Positions 27,967-37,797 of a DNA stretch of 64,000 nt are shown piece by piece. The translations under genes and the position numbers were made by a program. The notes below the pieces were generated by a model. The model was not told the DNA's origin. It saw only the letters and a program-made list of their open reading frames with translations, and ran no database searches. Source of the stretch: Bursaphelenchus xylophilus (taxonomy: Eukaryota > Nematoda > Chromadorea > Rhabditida > Aphelenchoididae); assembly GCA_904066235.2 (NCBI GenBank), contig CAJFCV020000004.1:3782001-3846000 (forward strand). Direction: 5' to 3'. The stretch's first letter is position 1, and every line of letters begins with the position of its first letter.

Positions 27967-30803
27967 TTAAAACCGCTGTTTTTCTAAAAGTTCAGAGAAG
28001 CCAACAGTGTTAAGTTCGTAATCAAATGAGACGCAGTATTCACGGAAGAAGGGTTCTCCAGCGGCCCACTCCACGTTGTCTGGATTTGGGTCCAAAGCGT
28101 TCGCATGTATTTGTAGGTCTCTTATTTTGTCAGCTACGTTGATGGTACGAAGTGTTACATTGAGAGCAAATGAGTTGCTGAGAGCGAAAAATTGTCGCTG
28201 ATTTATATCAAATGTTGTAAGATTCACGGTATATGTGTTTGAATGGTCTGATTGCTGAAAAGTAATCGTCTGTTATTGACATTACTTGGTGCAGCTTACT
28301 TTAAACGTCAATGCCCCGGCGTTGATAAAGCTGAGAAGGACATGGCGAGGCATGTAAATTGAAATGCCTTCTGTCAAGAGCAACTGAAATGTATATAAAT
28401 ATACATGTACAATATGTCAAGCGCTTATGCCATTTCTTAGTGGCTTGTAGGACCTACTCTATATTGCCGGCGCGACTCGTAATCAAGAAATCGGACTCCT
28501 ATTGCGTCTAGGATCCACTCACGGTCACCAGCGGCTTTAAATTCGGCCAGTTCATTTTTACAGTCCTCTCGTTTGTAATCTCCAAACATTAATGCGCATC
28601 TTCTATTTTCGTGAGAAAATACAATTGTGAACAAAGCATAGTTTATGTAGCCGCTTTCCTTCAAAGCGTTGACAAAATTCTTTGAGGCTGAATCACGGGC
28701 GAGACCAACTCGAGTCCTAGGATGTAAATACTGTATTTTTTGATATAATAGGGCGCGCCCACACTTGCGGGCAGCTAGAAGAACCACGGAGATTGTGCGG
28801 GCATGTTTGATAACCAGCCAACACTTGATTACTGTGGAAAAGGATTTGGCAGTTAGATGTTTTTGAAAACAGGGAGTAATCAATGCAAAATCTCTATCAC
28901 ACTACGTAGATTGCGTGAGGAAACTCGTAATTCTCACCGGAAAATATCGGCTTCACGCAAATGTCGCGACCCCTAAGAGGGGCCCTCAGTAAAGGACTCC
29001 TCTTATGTATCCATGCTTACAGTGATATACCCCACCCGGCGTTCAACACACTCGTATAGACATTTAACGCCAGAGGACCCAGGGGTGCCAGAACCCCTGT
29101 CCTATCCCTAGCCAGTTCCAGGTTTTTTCGCAACCGCCTGACTTCCGCGCGATCCCTCGACTTCATGGAGAAATCGGGAGACTGACTTTTCGGTCCCCCC
29201 TCTTTCGGTCCCCGCCTTTTTCAGATACTACTGATGACACACCGAGATTGCTGATTCCGATGAAAGAGTACATGGAAAGAACATGGATTGGCCTTCCAGG
29301 TCTACTTCTAGGAGATAATCGGCAAGTTCCCCTGTTTGAAATTCCATTTTGGAATTGCTATGAGTATATATACTATGATTGATTTGCCTAGGACAAACAA
29401 CAATGTAGAGGCCTGGCCCCGTGCCATTCAACAAGCAGTCCGCCAGAAACGTCCGACAGTATAAACCCTCATCAAGGTTCTGAAGCAGGAAGAAGGCGGA
29501 GACCGAAAGTGGGGGACCTAAACGTCCTGACCCCGGAGAAATCAGCCGAAAGGAAGTGGGGCATGTTGACGCTAATCCCCAAATTTGCATAAGTTCGCTC
29601 ATTCCTTATAAAAGCCAAAGATCTGATCATTTTATAATCAATTTTCCTGCTGTGGTGCTAAATAAATACTCCTTATTGGTATTCTCGTCTTCTCCTACCG
29701 GTCGATCTCACATCAAATCCCATTCCCCCTGGTCAGCCAGTACACAGAATCCCTGTCCTACCCCTAGCCAGTTCCAGGGCTTTTCGCAACGGCCTGACTC
29801 CCGAAGAGATCGCCGCCGCGATGGAGTAATAAAAAAACACTTATGGAAGTTTGAGGGAGATGATGTGGAGGAAACCACCAGCCACCGGACAACGTCTACC
29901 TGAGAACCATTTTATGATTATGCGAATTTCGATTCCGTTTTTATCTCGTAGAACTGCCTATAAAAGACACGCTAACAGTATGTCTTGAAGTTCGGCTTCT
30001 GGGTTTAGTGACAGGCTTGGTTAAGGGGACTTCAACACCCCCATAAAGAATTTTTTGTCCTGCGATGTGAAGAGGCCAAGACCGGATAAAACTTTTCTTA
30101 CCGGTTCATTTATAAGAATTATACTCGCAAAGGCCGTGCCTTTTGCTGGTCTTGTACAGTGACCGGCACCCCTCTTATGTATACATGCTTACATTGATAT
30201 AGCCCACTCGGCGTTCAACACACTTGTATAGACATTTAACGCTATTTTCAAGGTACCCAAATCCATTGTTTTCCTGGCCGAATCTTTGAAAAATATTTGG
30301 TCTTCAGCCCAAACACCAAGTGATTGGCCGTCCGCTGACTTCCAGTAATCGTTGAGGATATTCAATTTCGACGAATTATGCAAATACTTGTTGTATAGTG
30401 TAACACAACGCATTGTCACATACGTGTCCATAATGCAGCACATTGGACTACAGTAAAGCGAGCAGAAAGTGGCTAAACGTCAGAGGATTACTGCGTTATT
30501 AGTTATTGTGCTCACGTAGGTTGCAATATTTGGCGCATTTCCCATAGGTGTTGTTGCATTCCGCATCAGAAATGCTGATCTCAGAGGTCGTCAAGGAAAA
30601 CTGCAAAGCCATATCTTGTTTCCCCGTCCCAACGAATAAAGTGTCGGCTGAAAACTTGCAAAGGTTACACGTTAGTTTTATATTTATAAACAAGGAAAAC
30701 ATTGCCTACACAATGCTACCATCGAAGTTGATACTGGGATCTCAACAACACTTGTTGCTGCAAGTCGTTGACATAGTATCAAAACAAAAGGGAAGAGAAA
30801 CAT
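27967..30803 (-). CDS. Gene G: divergent pepsin-fold pseudoprotease, no anchor tail
   Basis: Six exons on the minus strand: 30803-30710, 30647-30516, 30472-30193, 28716-28458, 28383-28300, 28254-27967 (phases 1,1,2,0,0), 378 residues. Signal peptide MFLFPFVLILCQRLAA; an ATG 15 bp upstream is an alternative. It is the paralog closest to true pepsins: FVGTGKQDMALQFS matches the strand before the first active site, but that site reads Ser49-Leu-Thr; LLLTEGIS at 256-263 matches the second site with Asp replaced by Thr259. Later blocks are FGDYKREDC, WILDAIGVRF and W-x-AGEPFFREYCVSFD..LNTVGFSE, a textbook C-terminal strand. It stops soon after that strand, with no acidic linker or hydrophobic tail, so it should be secreted free. 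Exon boundaries differ from A-F and H. Intron 3 is 1.5 kb and holds a retroelement-like insertion. Confidence 0.8.
28999..29070. repeat. 72-bp direct repeat, inner copy
   Basis: About 93% identical to 30171-30242, which contains the last 50 nt of gene G exon 3 and its splice donor. This copy lies inside intron 3 and keeps its own GTAAGC donor. Confidence 0.75.
29071..30170. mobile_element. Retroelement-like insertion in intron 3 of gene G
   Basis: Bounded by the 72-bp direct repeats. Contains TATAAAAG at 29608, AATAAA at about 29662, and a repeated block (CCTAGCCAGTTCCAGG) at about 29,100 and 29,760. An open plus-strand frame at 29,556-29,903 has a basic patch (RPDSRRDRRRDG). The layout suggests remains of an LTR with adjacent internal sequence. 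No reverse transcriptase is visible and I cannot name the family. Confidence 0.4.
30171..30242. repeat. 72-bp direct repeat, outer copy
   Basis: The functional copy: it spans the 3' end of gene G exon 3, the donor and 22 bp of intron. See 28999-29070. Confidence 0.75.
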
Positions 30804-30977
30804 GTAACAGTTCATCGAGGAAATTAAATAACCAAATAACCGATGAAAGGGAATTATGGCTGATAAAAGACCCTTGGACTTTATCGGCTTACAACATATA
30901 AAGCTTGGTTTCTTAAATTTAAAGACGATTACCGGATTAAAAAAGAAATGCAAAAACATAGTTTTATGTACGTAGAA

Positions 30978-31040
30978 GCACTAAACTTCGCCTTTTTTTA
31001 ACTTTGCGAAGATAATCGTCCTAATGTAGTCTAACGTTAC
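30978..31040 (-). pseudogene. Relic of a gene G-type terminal exon (short)
   Basis: Minus-strand reading shows VTLDYIRT..FAKLKK, aligned with VTLDYVRNTTAFAKLIK of the relic at 31384. The flanking TACGTAGAAG downstream of the coding part is also shared, so it is a true homologous remnant and not chance. Nothing else of the gene remains. Confidence 0.6.
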
Positions 31041-31189
31041 AAACTAAGAATTGTGTTATAATTCTAGCTATGGAAATTTCGCAAATCACATTCAAACGTA
31101 CCCTGATTAATAAGCAGAACAATAAACATCCACAGGTTTATCCTTAAAATAGCGTAACTATTATATATTAAAAAAACTTTGTCTTTTAC

Positions 31190-31302
31190 AATGGCGGACC
31201 TGATCCGGTGACAAAAGATGTATAATTTTGCATCCGGGAAGTAACAAAAAATGTAGCAAAATGCCTCCCTCTCCAAGTTAAAATACTCCGATTTACTAAC
31301 CA
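31190..31302. mobile_element. MITE-A left-arm fragment
   Basis: CAATGGCGGACCTGATCCGG through GCCTCCCTCTCCAAG; the right arm is absent. Confidence 0.7.
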
Positions 31303-31383
31303 AAGAAAAAATTATGGATGATAAACAAAGGTAAAAAATCAATGACGAACATAATGGTTTACGTAGAAGTTTATTATCATCTT

Positions 31384-31635
31384 TTGATTAATTTTGCAAA
31401 GGCAGTCGTATTCCTAACATAGTCCAACGTCACGCAGTATTCCTGGAAGATCATGTTGCCGGCTACCCACTGAACATTGTCCGGATTCGGATCCAATGCA
31501 TTGGCGAAGAAGGTGAGAGGATATTCATCGTATTGAAAAGAATCGTAAGGAATTTTGAGAGTCCCTTCTTTGACCTTGAAAATTATTGGCCGAGTTTTGT
31601 CAACGAGGGTCTTGTTGAGCTTGTATTGATTCCCA
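31384..31635 (-). pseudogene. Orphan terminal exon of a gene G paralog
   Basis: About 80 codons on the minus strand, open to a TGA at 31384. NALDPNPDNVQWVAGN and FQEYCVTLDY match ANALDPNPDNVEWAAGE and FREYCVSFDY of gene G exon 6. Its 5' end abuts the 3' end of gene H, whose polyadenylation signal lies at 31648-31653, leaving no room for the rest of the gene. It is therefore a decapitated copy. Confidence 0.75.
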
Positions 31636-31665
31636 TCGGCGTGTCACTTTATTCTTTGATCAAAA

Positions 31666-34426
31666 TCAAACCCAAAATTTCAAAACAACGGCAACAAAAA
31701 TCAGCGACAAGTTGAGACAAGTCTTGGCCGACGCTTTGCCTTTGTCATCGTCGTCCCCTGGGTAGTCAATCCACTTCGAATCCGAATCCAATGGCTCACT
31801 TGGTGCCAGCCCCAGCTCAAATTTATCGATGGCTTCGTTGGTCTTTAGGGATATACAAAAATCGCTGAGAAAATTCTCTCCCAGCTCAAAATCTTCAATT
31901 CCATCGGCTTGAGGAATCGTGTAAACAGTCAGTTCCTTGTGTTCGTGGTCAAAGTATTGAACAAAATTCTTTGGCGGTATTTTGAATTCGGTGTTTTGGA
32001 AGGTAATAGAAAGCGACGGAATCTTTTCAGGGTCCTTAATGTCGTTGTAATGCACTGCTTGAATTTGCTTGGGGATGGCAATAAAGTACCCCAAGTTGAA
32101 GGTAATTTTCCGATTTGGATAGGACTTCTCTCCGATCTTAACACTAAAATTGTATTAGGTTGGGGAATAAGTTCGTAGAGCTTTTTATTGTTTTGTTTTG
32201 CAAAGATTGTTTGTTGTTTGGCAAAGGTTATATATATTATTTGATACAGTTTTTTCTCCTCTACAAAACTGTGTTTTTAGTTTTTTTTGAAAATTTAATT
32301 TTTTATTATTTTTTGGGCTTAAAACGTTTTTGAGGTCCTCTTCGCCATCGAATTTTTCACCTCGGATTTGGTTTGACAGAGACCGGAAAAGGTGGTAATC
32401 GGTTGGCGCAAGGTCCGAGAGTATGGTGGATGCTAAATAACCTCCCATTCGAACTCATGGAGTGCGGTTTTGACGACTTGTGCAACATGAGAGCAAGATG
32501 ACTCGTGGAGCAAGATGACTTGGCCTTGATTTCAGTCGAATAGCCCCATTTTCGAGGTGTAGTTGGGCATCATATAGCTCCTTGTTGACGGTGGCGTTCT
32601 TTTGAGGCATGTCCCAATGCACCATGCCTTCCCAGTCCCCCAAATGCAGATCATGGCCTTTTTGGGTGGGGATCTTGCTTGACTGTCCCCTGGGGCTACC
32701 CACTCCAGGAAACAGTCAACATTTTGTTTTATATTGACGTACAGACACCATTTTCATCCCCGAAGATGATTCGATACAAAGACCGCCGTTTGCGTCCACG
32801 TACTGCTCGGCGAAAAAAGCAGGTGTCGAAAACGCAAATTTTTGCCTCCTAGATGGTTCACTTTTAAGCCCAAAAAATAATTAAAAATTAAATTTTCAAA
32901 AAAAACTAAAAACACAGTTTTGTAGAGGAGACAAAACTCTTTCGAATGCATATATAAACTTTTCCAAACAACAAACAATCGTTGCAGGACGAAGCAATAA
33001 AAAAATCGTTGCGGACTTATTCCCCAACCTAATAAGTTTGAGATGTGATAATAATTATCAAAAATATATTGATGAATGTCAGCCTACTCAGCTCGAATTT
33101 TCCATTTGTCATCGATGGTATCTTGATAAACAAAAGTACCACAACCTCCCAGCTTGTCTCCATTCGTTGAAATCTCACCGTGAGCGTAGTAGCGACGTTG
33201 TTTTTGCTAGAAAATCTTGTGGTTATGCAAGGGATTACCAACTCAATTTTCGGCGCTACGACTTTTCGGGTTAACGACTACGGATCTGTTCGTCGTTGTA
33301 TGGATCAGAGAGGATAGGAGAAGGCTTCGTTAATAGAAATAATAAGATTGATGCTCTAGCTTATCAGCTATGTTGAGGCATTTTACACGTACTCACATCA
33401 ATAATATCTAGATAAAAGTCACCAATCTTCGCAAATTTGGGTCTTGCATATGTCACAATAACTCAGCGTAAAGAAAACTAACGTTAGTAATAGCTAAAAT
33501 TATAAAAAGTGAACATATTGCAAGTCTTCGCCAAGCTTCCGCCGAGTCTTCGCTCAAAGTCCGCCAATAATCCAGCGGCTTTGCCAGGCCAGCACTTTCT
33601 ACAACCTTTTTAGGGTATCCACCTGCCCTAAGCCCCGTAACGACCGATTTTGTGTTGATCCGAACTGTCGCCGACCCGAAAAGTCGGGACGCGAAATTTC
33701 TATTATTTTGGCTGATGTTTTACAAGAACGTCAACTGTCAGTGTTCCCACAAGCCACTGAACTTACCAAAAATTGTGTAAACGGTCCTCTTCTGAAGGTC
33801 AATTCCTTCGTTTTATCCATTCCTGCAAATATCTGCTTCATTGTCTCTCTATTCTCCAATCCGATTACTCCACTGGCTGCCAATCCAATTGGTTTCGAAG
33901 TTTTTACAACAATATTATATTCAGTAGTGGCACTGGGCCCCAGTGGAGTTTCCAGATATCCCCTGTATTTCTTCCCTTCCAAATTTGCGTTGTCGTATCT
34001 TAGGGAGACTTCTTCAACAAAGGTTGCGCCGTAAACACTTCAGAAAAGTAGAGAATTTAGAAACGATGACTTACTCCGAATCATAGGTTGTTTTATGGTT
34101 GTATCGAGTGCAAGTCCCGCTTTTTGCGCATTCCTTGCCCAGAACAAAGCTGGAAGGGGATTCTAGCTCGACGATTACCGAAAAGTTGACATTATCGTCT
34201 TTCTTGAATTTAATGTCGACAATTGGGGCTTCTAAAAGGACAGGGTTTTAGCGAATTTTCAGCATACATGTAGAGGTATAACTTGAAAGCTTGGTCCCTC
34301 AAATTCCAGAAAAAACAGACTTTCTATAAAATCTCAATCGAAATAACCCTTACCTCCAATATACTTTATAATTTCCGAGTTTGCAACAAAAACCAAGCCT
34401 AATAGCACAGTCCAAAACGACTCCAT
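31666..34426 (-). CDS. Gene H: secreted pepsin-fold pseudoprotease
   Basis: Exons on the minus strand: 34426-34354, 34231-34075, 34037-33767, 33206-33088, 32143-31666 (phases 1,2,0,2), 365 residues. Signal peptide MESFWTVLLGLVFVANSE. First catalytic position Glu46-Leu-Glu48; at the second the Asp is replaced by Gly225 (Gly-Tyr-Phe). Landmarks: [54 protein letters not shown] and DSKW. An Asp-rich linker (PGDDDDKGKA) precedes a hydrophobic end, as for a GPI signal. AATAAA lies 12 bp after the stop on the minus strand. The acceptor of exon 3 ends in GAAG, not CAG. Intron 4 holds a decayed mariner and intron 3 a dispersed repeat. It is the most upstream member of the array. Confidence 0.82.
32155..33032 (-). 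mobile_element. Internally deleted mariner element
   Basis: TIRs TTAGGTTGGGGAATAAGTTC and its complement, with TA duplicated on both sides (32153-32154, 33033-33034). The minus strand has mariner transposase pieces: LAPTDYHLFRSL (the conserved DLAPSDYHLF block) and NKELYDAQL, in different frames. At 878 bp it is shorter than the usual 1.3 kb and the N-terminal DNA-binding part is not found. Dead copy inside intron 4 of gene H. Confidence 0.9.
33455..33690. repeat. Dispersed repeat H in intron 3 of gene H
   Basis: Shares AATAGCTAAAATTA, CTCCGCCAAG-like and GATCGATTTTGTGTCGATCC-like blocks, in the same order, with 42105-42535. Confidence 0.55.
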
Positions 34427-34715
34427 CCTTGACGACTAAAGAATAATATCAAAGAAAGGTTCATTATTCACCAAAATCATGTGTGAATACGGGCTTAGGC
34501 CACTCCCTATTACTTAAGGAATTGAAAATTTGCTGTCGCAAGGCGACAAATCATTTTGCATTTTCATCTTTTGAAAGCCACAAAAGTTACTGATAACTGT
34601 ATAGATAAGCCTTTGTTTAAACGAAGATAGTCATTTTTTATTGCAACCTCTACGCTTTTTCTGAACAACAATAGTTTGAACAATTACCATGAAATATATT
34701 ACAATATTATTCAGT
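34427..34715. other. Intergenic between the collagen gene and gene H
   Basis: No feature recognised. Contains the gene H promoter and the collagen 3' flank. Confidence 0.35.
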
Positions 34716-35591
34716 CTACGAGTGGAATCTTCGCCATGGTTTCTGGGCGTCTCCGCGCTTCGGGCAATTGCAGTATCCTCGGTCGGCGCCGGGTCGTCCT
34801 TCTCCGCCGCGTGGGCCGGGCGCTCCGTCTTTTCCGTCTTCTCCTTGGTCTCCTGGTGGTCCATCTTCTCCGATGGGGCCGGGCTCTCCGGGTTCGGGGG
34901 TGGGTCCCGGCTCTCCCGGATGTCCTTGAGCTCCGACTGGTCCGGTGGGACCCTTCGGGCCGGGAAGATTGTTGACTTTGCGACCGTCGCGACCATCGTG
35001 ACCGGGGCGTCCTGGGGTTCCGGCCTCTCCTGGCGCTCCCAAATCTCCTTGCGGTCCCATGGTTCCGGGGTTTCCTGGGAATCCGGGATGTCCGACGATT
35101 CCAGGGAGACCTTGTGGACCGGCTTCTCCGGCTTTTCCGAAGGGTCCAGGAGGTCCTGGTGGGCCTGGAGGACACTTGATACAGCCTCCAAGTTTGGCGT
35201 AATTTCCGATCTGAGCAATTCCGGGGCCTCCCGGTTTGCCGGGCTTTCCGTCCTCTCCGTTATCGCCATTTTTGCCGGCGATTCCGGGTGCTCCTACCGG
35301 GCCTGGAGGGCAACGGTTGGATCTGCGACTGCAGCCACAAGTGGCTTCTCTTTTGTGGCGGCCGAACAAATTGAAAGCTCCAGAATTCAACGACTTTCCA
35401 TACGAAGGGCCTTCGATGTGGAGCATTCCACTCCACGCATCGTTGGCGACGGCCTTAAAGTCGGCCATGTCGTCCAGCAGCTCGGCGTAGATCTGGTTCA
35501 TGTCGATGTAGAGCATTGTCATCGTCACCAGAGCGCCGAGAACGAAGACAGCGCTGGCTGCACTCGTTATGCAGACAAATACTTTGCCCAT
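34716..35591 (-). CDS. Nematode cuticle collagen
   Basis: Open frame on the minus strand from ATG at 35591, 291 residues; the exon begins at 35596 after a TTTCCAG acceptor. Residues 1-50 form the nematode collagen N-terminal domain (a hydrophobic helix, then LLDDM.DFK and DAW..M). RHKR near residue 80 is the subtilisin/furin cleavage site used to release the collagen. [10 protein letters not shown] opens the first Gly-X-Y block, GGCIKC separates blocks, and a third block ends before GYCNC, the Cys pattern used for inter-chain crosslinks in the extracellular cuticle. The acceptor 5 bp before the ATG could take a spliced leader, or join an upstream exon at about 35,709-35,780 where one frame reads ..EETTTLFEDSIVT; that frame has no ATG, so I leave it out. 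Confidence 0.9.
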   Translation of the reverse strand: MGKVFVCITSAASAVFVLGALVTMTMLYIDMNQIYAELLDDMADFKAVANDAWSGMLHIEGPSYGKSLNSGAFNLFGRHKREATCGCSRRSNRCPPGPVGAPGIAGKNGDNGEDGKPGKPGGPGIAQIGNYAKLGGCIKCPPGPPGPPGPFGKAGEAGPQGLPGIVGHPGFPGNPGTMGPQGDLGAPGEAGTPGRPGHDGRDGRKVNNLPGPKGPTGPVGAQGHPGEPGPTPEPGEPGPIGEDGPPGDQGEDGKDGAPGPRGGEGRPGADRGYCNCPKRGDAQKPWRRFHS

Positions 35592-35596
35592 GGCTG

Positions 35597-36497
35597 CTGG
35601 AAACATAATTTTTGACATTTTTCAACTCATAAATGGATGAAAATAGCTAAAAACGCGCTAAATGAAAGTAAATTCCCGAAAAAATAAAAACAATTCCCAA
35701 ATCCTCACCAGTGACAATGCTGTCCTCAAACAATGTGGTCGTCTCCTCCGCATCTTGCCTCTTTTTAAACCCATTCGAACCGAGACCGCGCGCGGCGAAG
35801 GTCGTCGCGGAATTCCACGGTGAAAAGAAAGAAAGTAAAAGTCGCAGTAGTCTACTCGCGAATTATTTTTCTTACTCAATCTCACTGCTTTTTTTAACAG
35901 CGGTTCCAAGCCGCTTTTCTTGGGGGAGATTCTTGAAATTCGTCGCTGAAGTGAAACAGAACGACACCTCAGGGAAATGATGATCTCAAAATAGAGTGAT
36001 GAGTGTCATTATACTGACAGATTATGATGTTTTGAGCTTGAATAAGCTGAGAAAAGTCTTGTTTTTTGAGGAGATTACAAGAGAAATTGCACTTTGTGTT
36101 TGCACTGTGCATTTTTTGGATTTTCAAAAGTTTTGAGTGGAAAAATTGAAAGATTTTATATTTTATATTCCTCAAAACTCCCCATTACTTTTTTCACGCC
36201 GATCTGGGTTTACAGTAACGGTAATATACCCAAATCTTGTCGTAATATCGGCATTTTTTTCAAACTCAAAAAATAATATAAAACCTCATAAAAAATAATA
36301 TTATTCATCCTTATTTGCGTTTATAATTTACTCGGAAGGAACTCCAAAGATATAATCTTGACCTATACAGTAGATAATATCATCCCAACACCAGTAAACA
36401 GTAAGTATTTTCGTTTACTTACCAAAAATCAACAATTTTAGTAAACGAAAACAAATAAAACAATGTCTAAGGTTCAGTCTATGAAATTCCTATGAAT
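35597..36497. other. Collagen 5' flank; intergenic
   Basis: Contains the possible upstream exon discussed under the collagen gene (35,709-35,800, donor GTGAGG). One TTGCACTGTGCA palindrome occurs near 36,101. The remainder is AT-rich without a recognised feature. Confidence 0.35.
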
Positions 36498-37222
36498 TTA
36501 GCTGGTAAATTCTTTGATAAGTCTTTTCTTAATGTTGGGTATCAATTTCAGATGGTCCTCCGCGCACTGTCCAACGCCTTTGTCTAGTTTCTCCTAAAAA
36601 AGATCAGATAATAAAAGTGGAAGCTTGTTACCTGAAAGACGGCCATTTCCTTCTCCGAATATTTGTTGGGGTCAGGTCCGATCTGTTGAATGGCTTTATC
36701 GTACGTTGTTTGAGCACATCGACTTAGTTGGTTCTAAAATTCGAGGAAATTATATTGTTCAGGAGTCTAATCGGAAAAAAGTGATAATTCATGGCATTCC
36801 ATGGCAAAAAAGCTTTGAAATGCTGCACGAGGGGATAAAAATTATTTCTTTTTCTATTGTGCACCTCTTCGCGGCTATTGGGCATAAAAAATGCTATAGA
36901 AATCATGTTCAACACCACTTTTATATACCCAAACGCAAAACTCTGCATACATTTCCAAGCTTCTCCCTAAAATTCAACAAAACACCAAAAATCTCACCTG
37001 GAAAGCCGTCAGTTCTTGTTCCAACGTAACTTGAGCTTTATGAAGAGGACCATTACACCTTTCCACACATTTCTCGATTGACTCCCTGCTCCCAACCTTA
37101 TCTTCACAGCATTTTGAAGAGCATGTGAACATGTTTCGCTGAATATCACGAAGATACAGTTTGTCCAGCTCATCCAGCAGACCATCAACGGCAGCCTTCA
37201 TTTTCTTTTGAACTGCCTCCAT
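36498..37222 (-). CDS. FAM136A: FAM136A homolog, mitochondrial intermembrane-space protein
   Basis: Three exons on the minus strand: 37222-36998, 36733-36632, 36593-36498 (both introns phase 0), 140 residues, close to the 138 of the human protein. FAM136A is a small conserved protein of the mitochondrial intermembrane space that helps maintain protein homeostasis there. The twin Cys motifs CSSKC and CVERC, 20 residues apart and typical of oxidatively folded intermembrane-space proteins, are both in exon 1. The rest is helical, with DLQRN-like (here DIQRN) and GP..NKYSEKEMAVFQ segments. No cleavable presequence, as expected for Cys-motif import. All splice sites are standard (GTGAGA/TTTTAG, GTAACA/TTTTAG). 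Confidence 0.88.
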
Positions 37223-37797
37223 TTTGAGCTGAAAAAGAGATAAAATGAGATAAGATGGCTAAAACAAAACGAAAATAAACAAAATTCGAATCGAACACAA
37301 TTCACAAACTTCTGAAAGCTCATCTCCTATCTTCTCAAGAAGGATTCCAACGAGAAAAGAACAAAATACACCTAAAAATCAAGGTTACCCATCAAGCTCA
37401 ACATAGATTAATATTAAATCCTATTCTCGTCCGTTTGCTCTAAAAATAACGCAATTTTTAATACAGAAAAGATGTTTTCATCAACAGACAACTTGCTTTT
37501 CTTCCAACATTCCTCGAAATTGCAAGAAAAATTATTTTTTCCTCATTTTTGTTGGCGAGCTGCGTCCACGACTAAGCAGGCTGCGAGAAAATATCGCGGA
37601 ATGCGCCCTCTGAATAGCGGAAAAATGTGAATTTGAAGTCAAAAAAAGCGTTGCACTGAAAAACTTTTTTAATCTTTTTAGTAGTTGTAGTACATATAGT
37701 AGACAAAAAATTTTTACATTACTACAATGTAAAATTTATTTATTTATCGATAAAATACGTTTCCAACATTTGAGTAAACCAGCAAAACTTAAAAAAA
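37223..37797. other. Intergenic between FAM136A and the synthetase-like gene
   Basis: AT-rich, no repeat or gene that I can support. Confidence 0.4.

Noticed and set aside
29556..29903. 115-codon frame as a host gene
   Set aside because: It lies within the retroelement-like insertion and overlaps the putative LTR signals; no known domain.
34631..35615. Long Ser/Gly-rich and Arg/Pro-rich open frames overlapping the collagen gene on both strands
   Set aside because: They are products of the GC-periodic Gly-X-Y codons read in other frames; the collagen frame has the N-terminal domain, furin site and Cys pattern.
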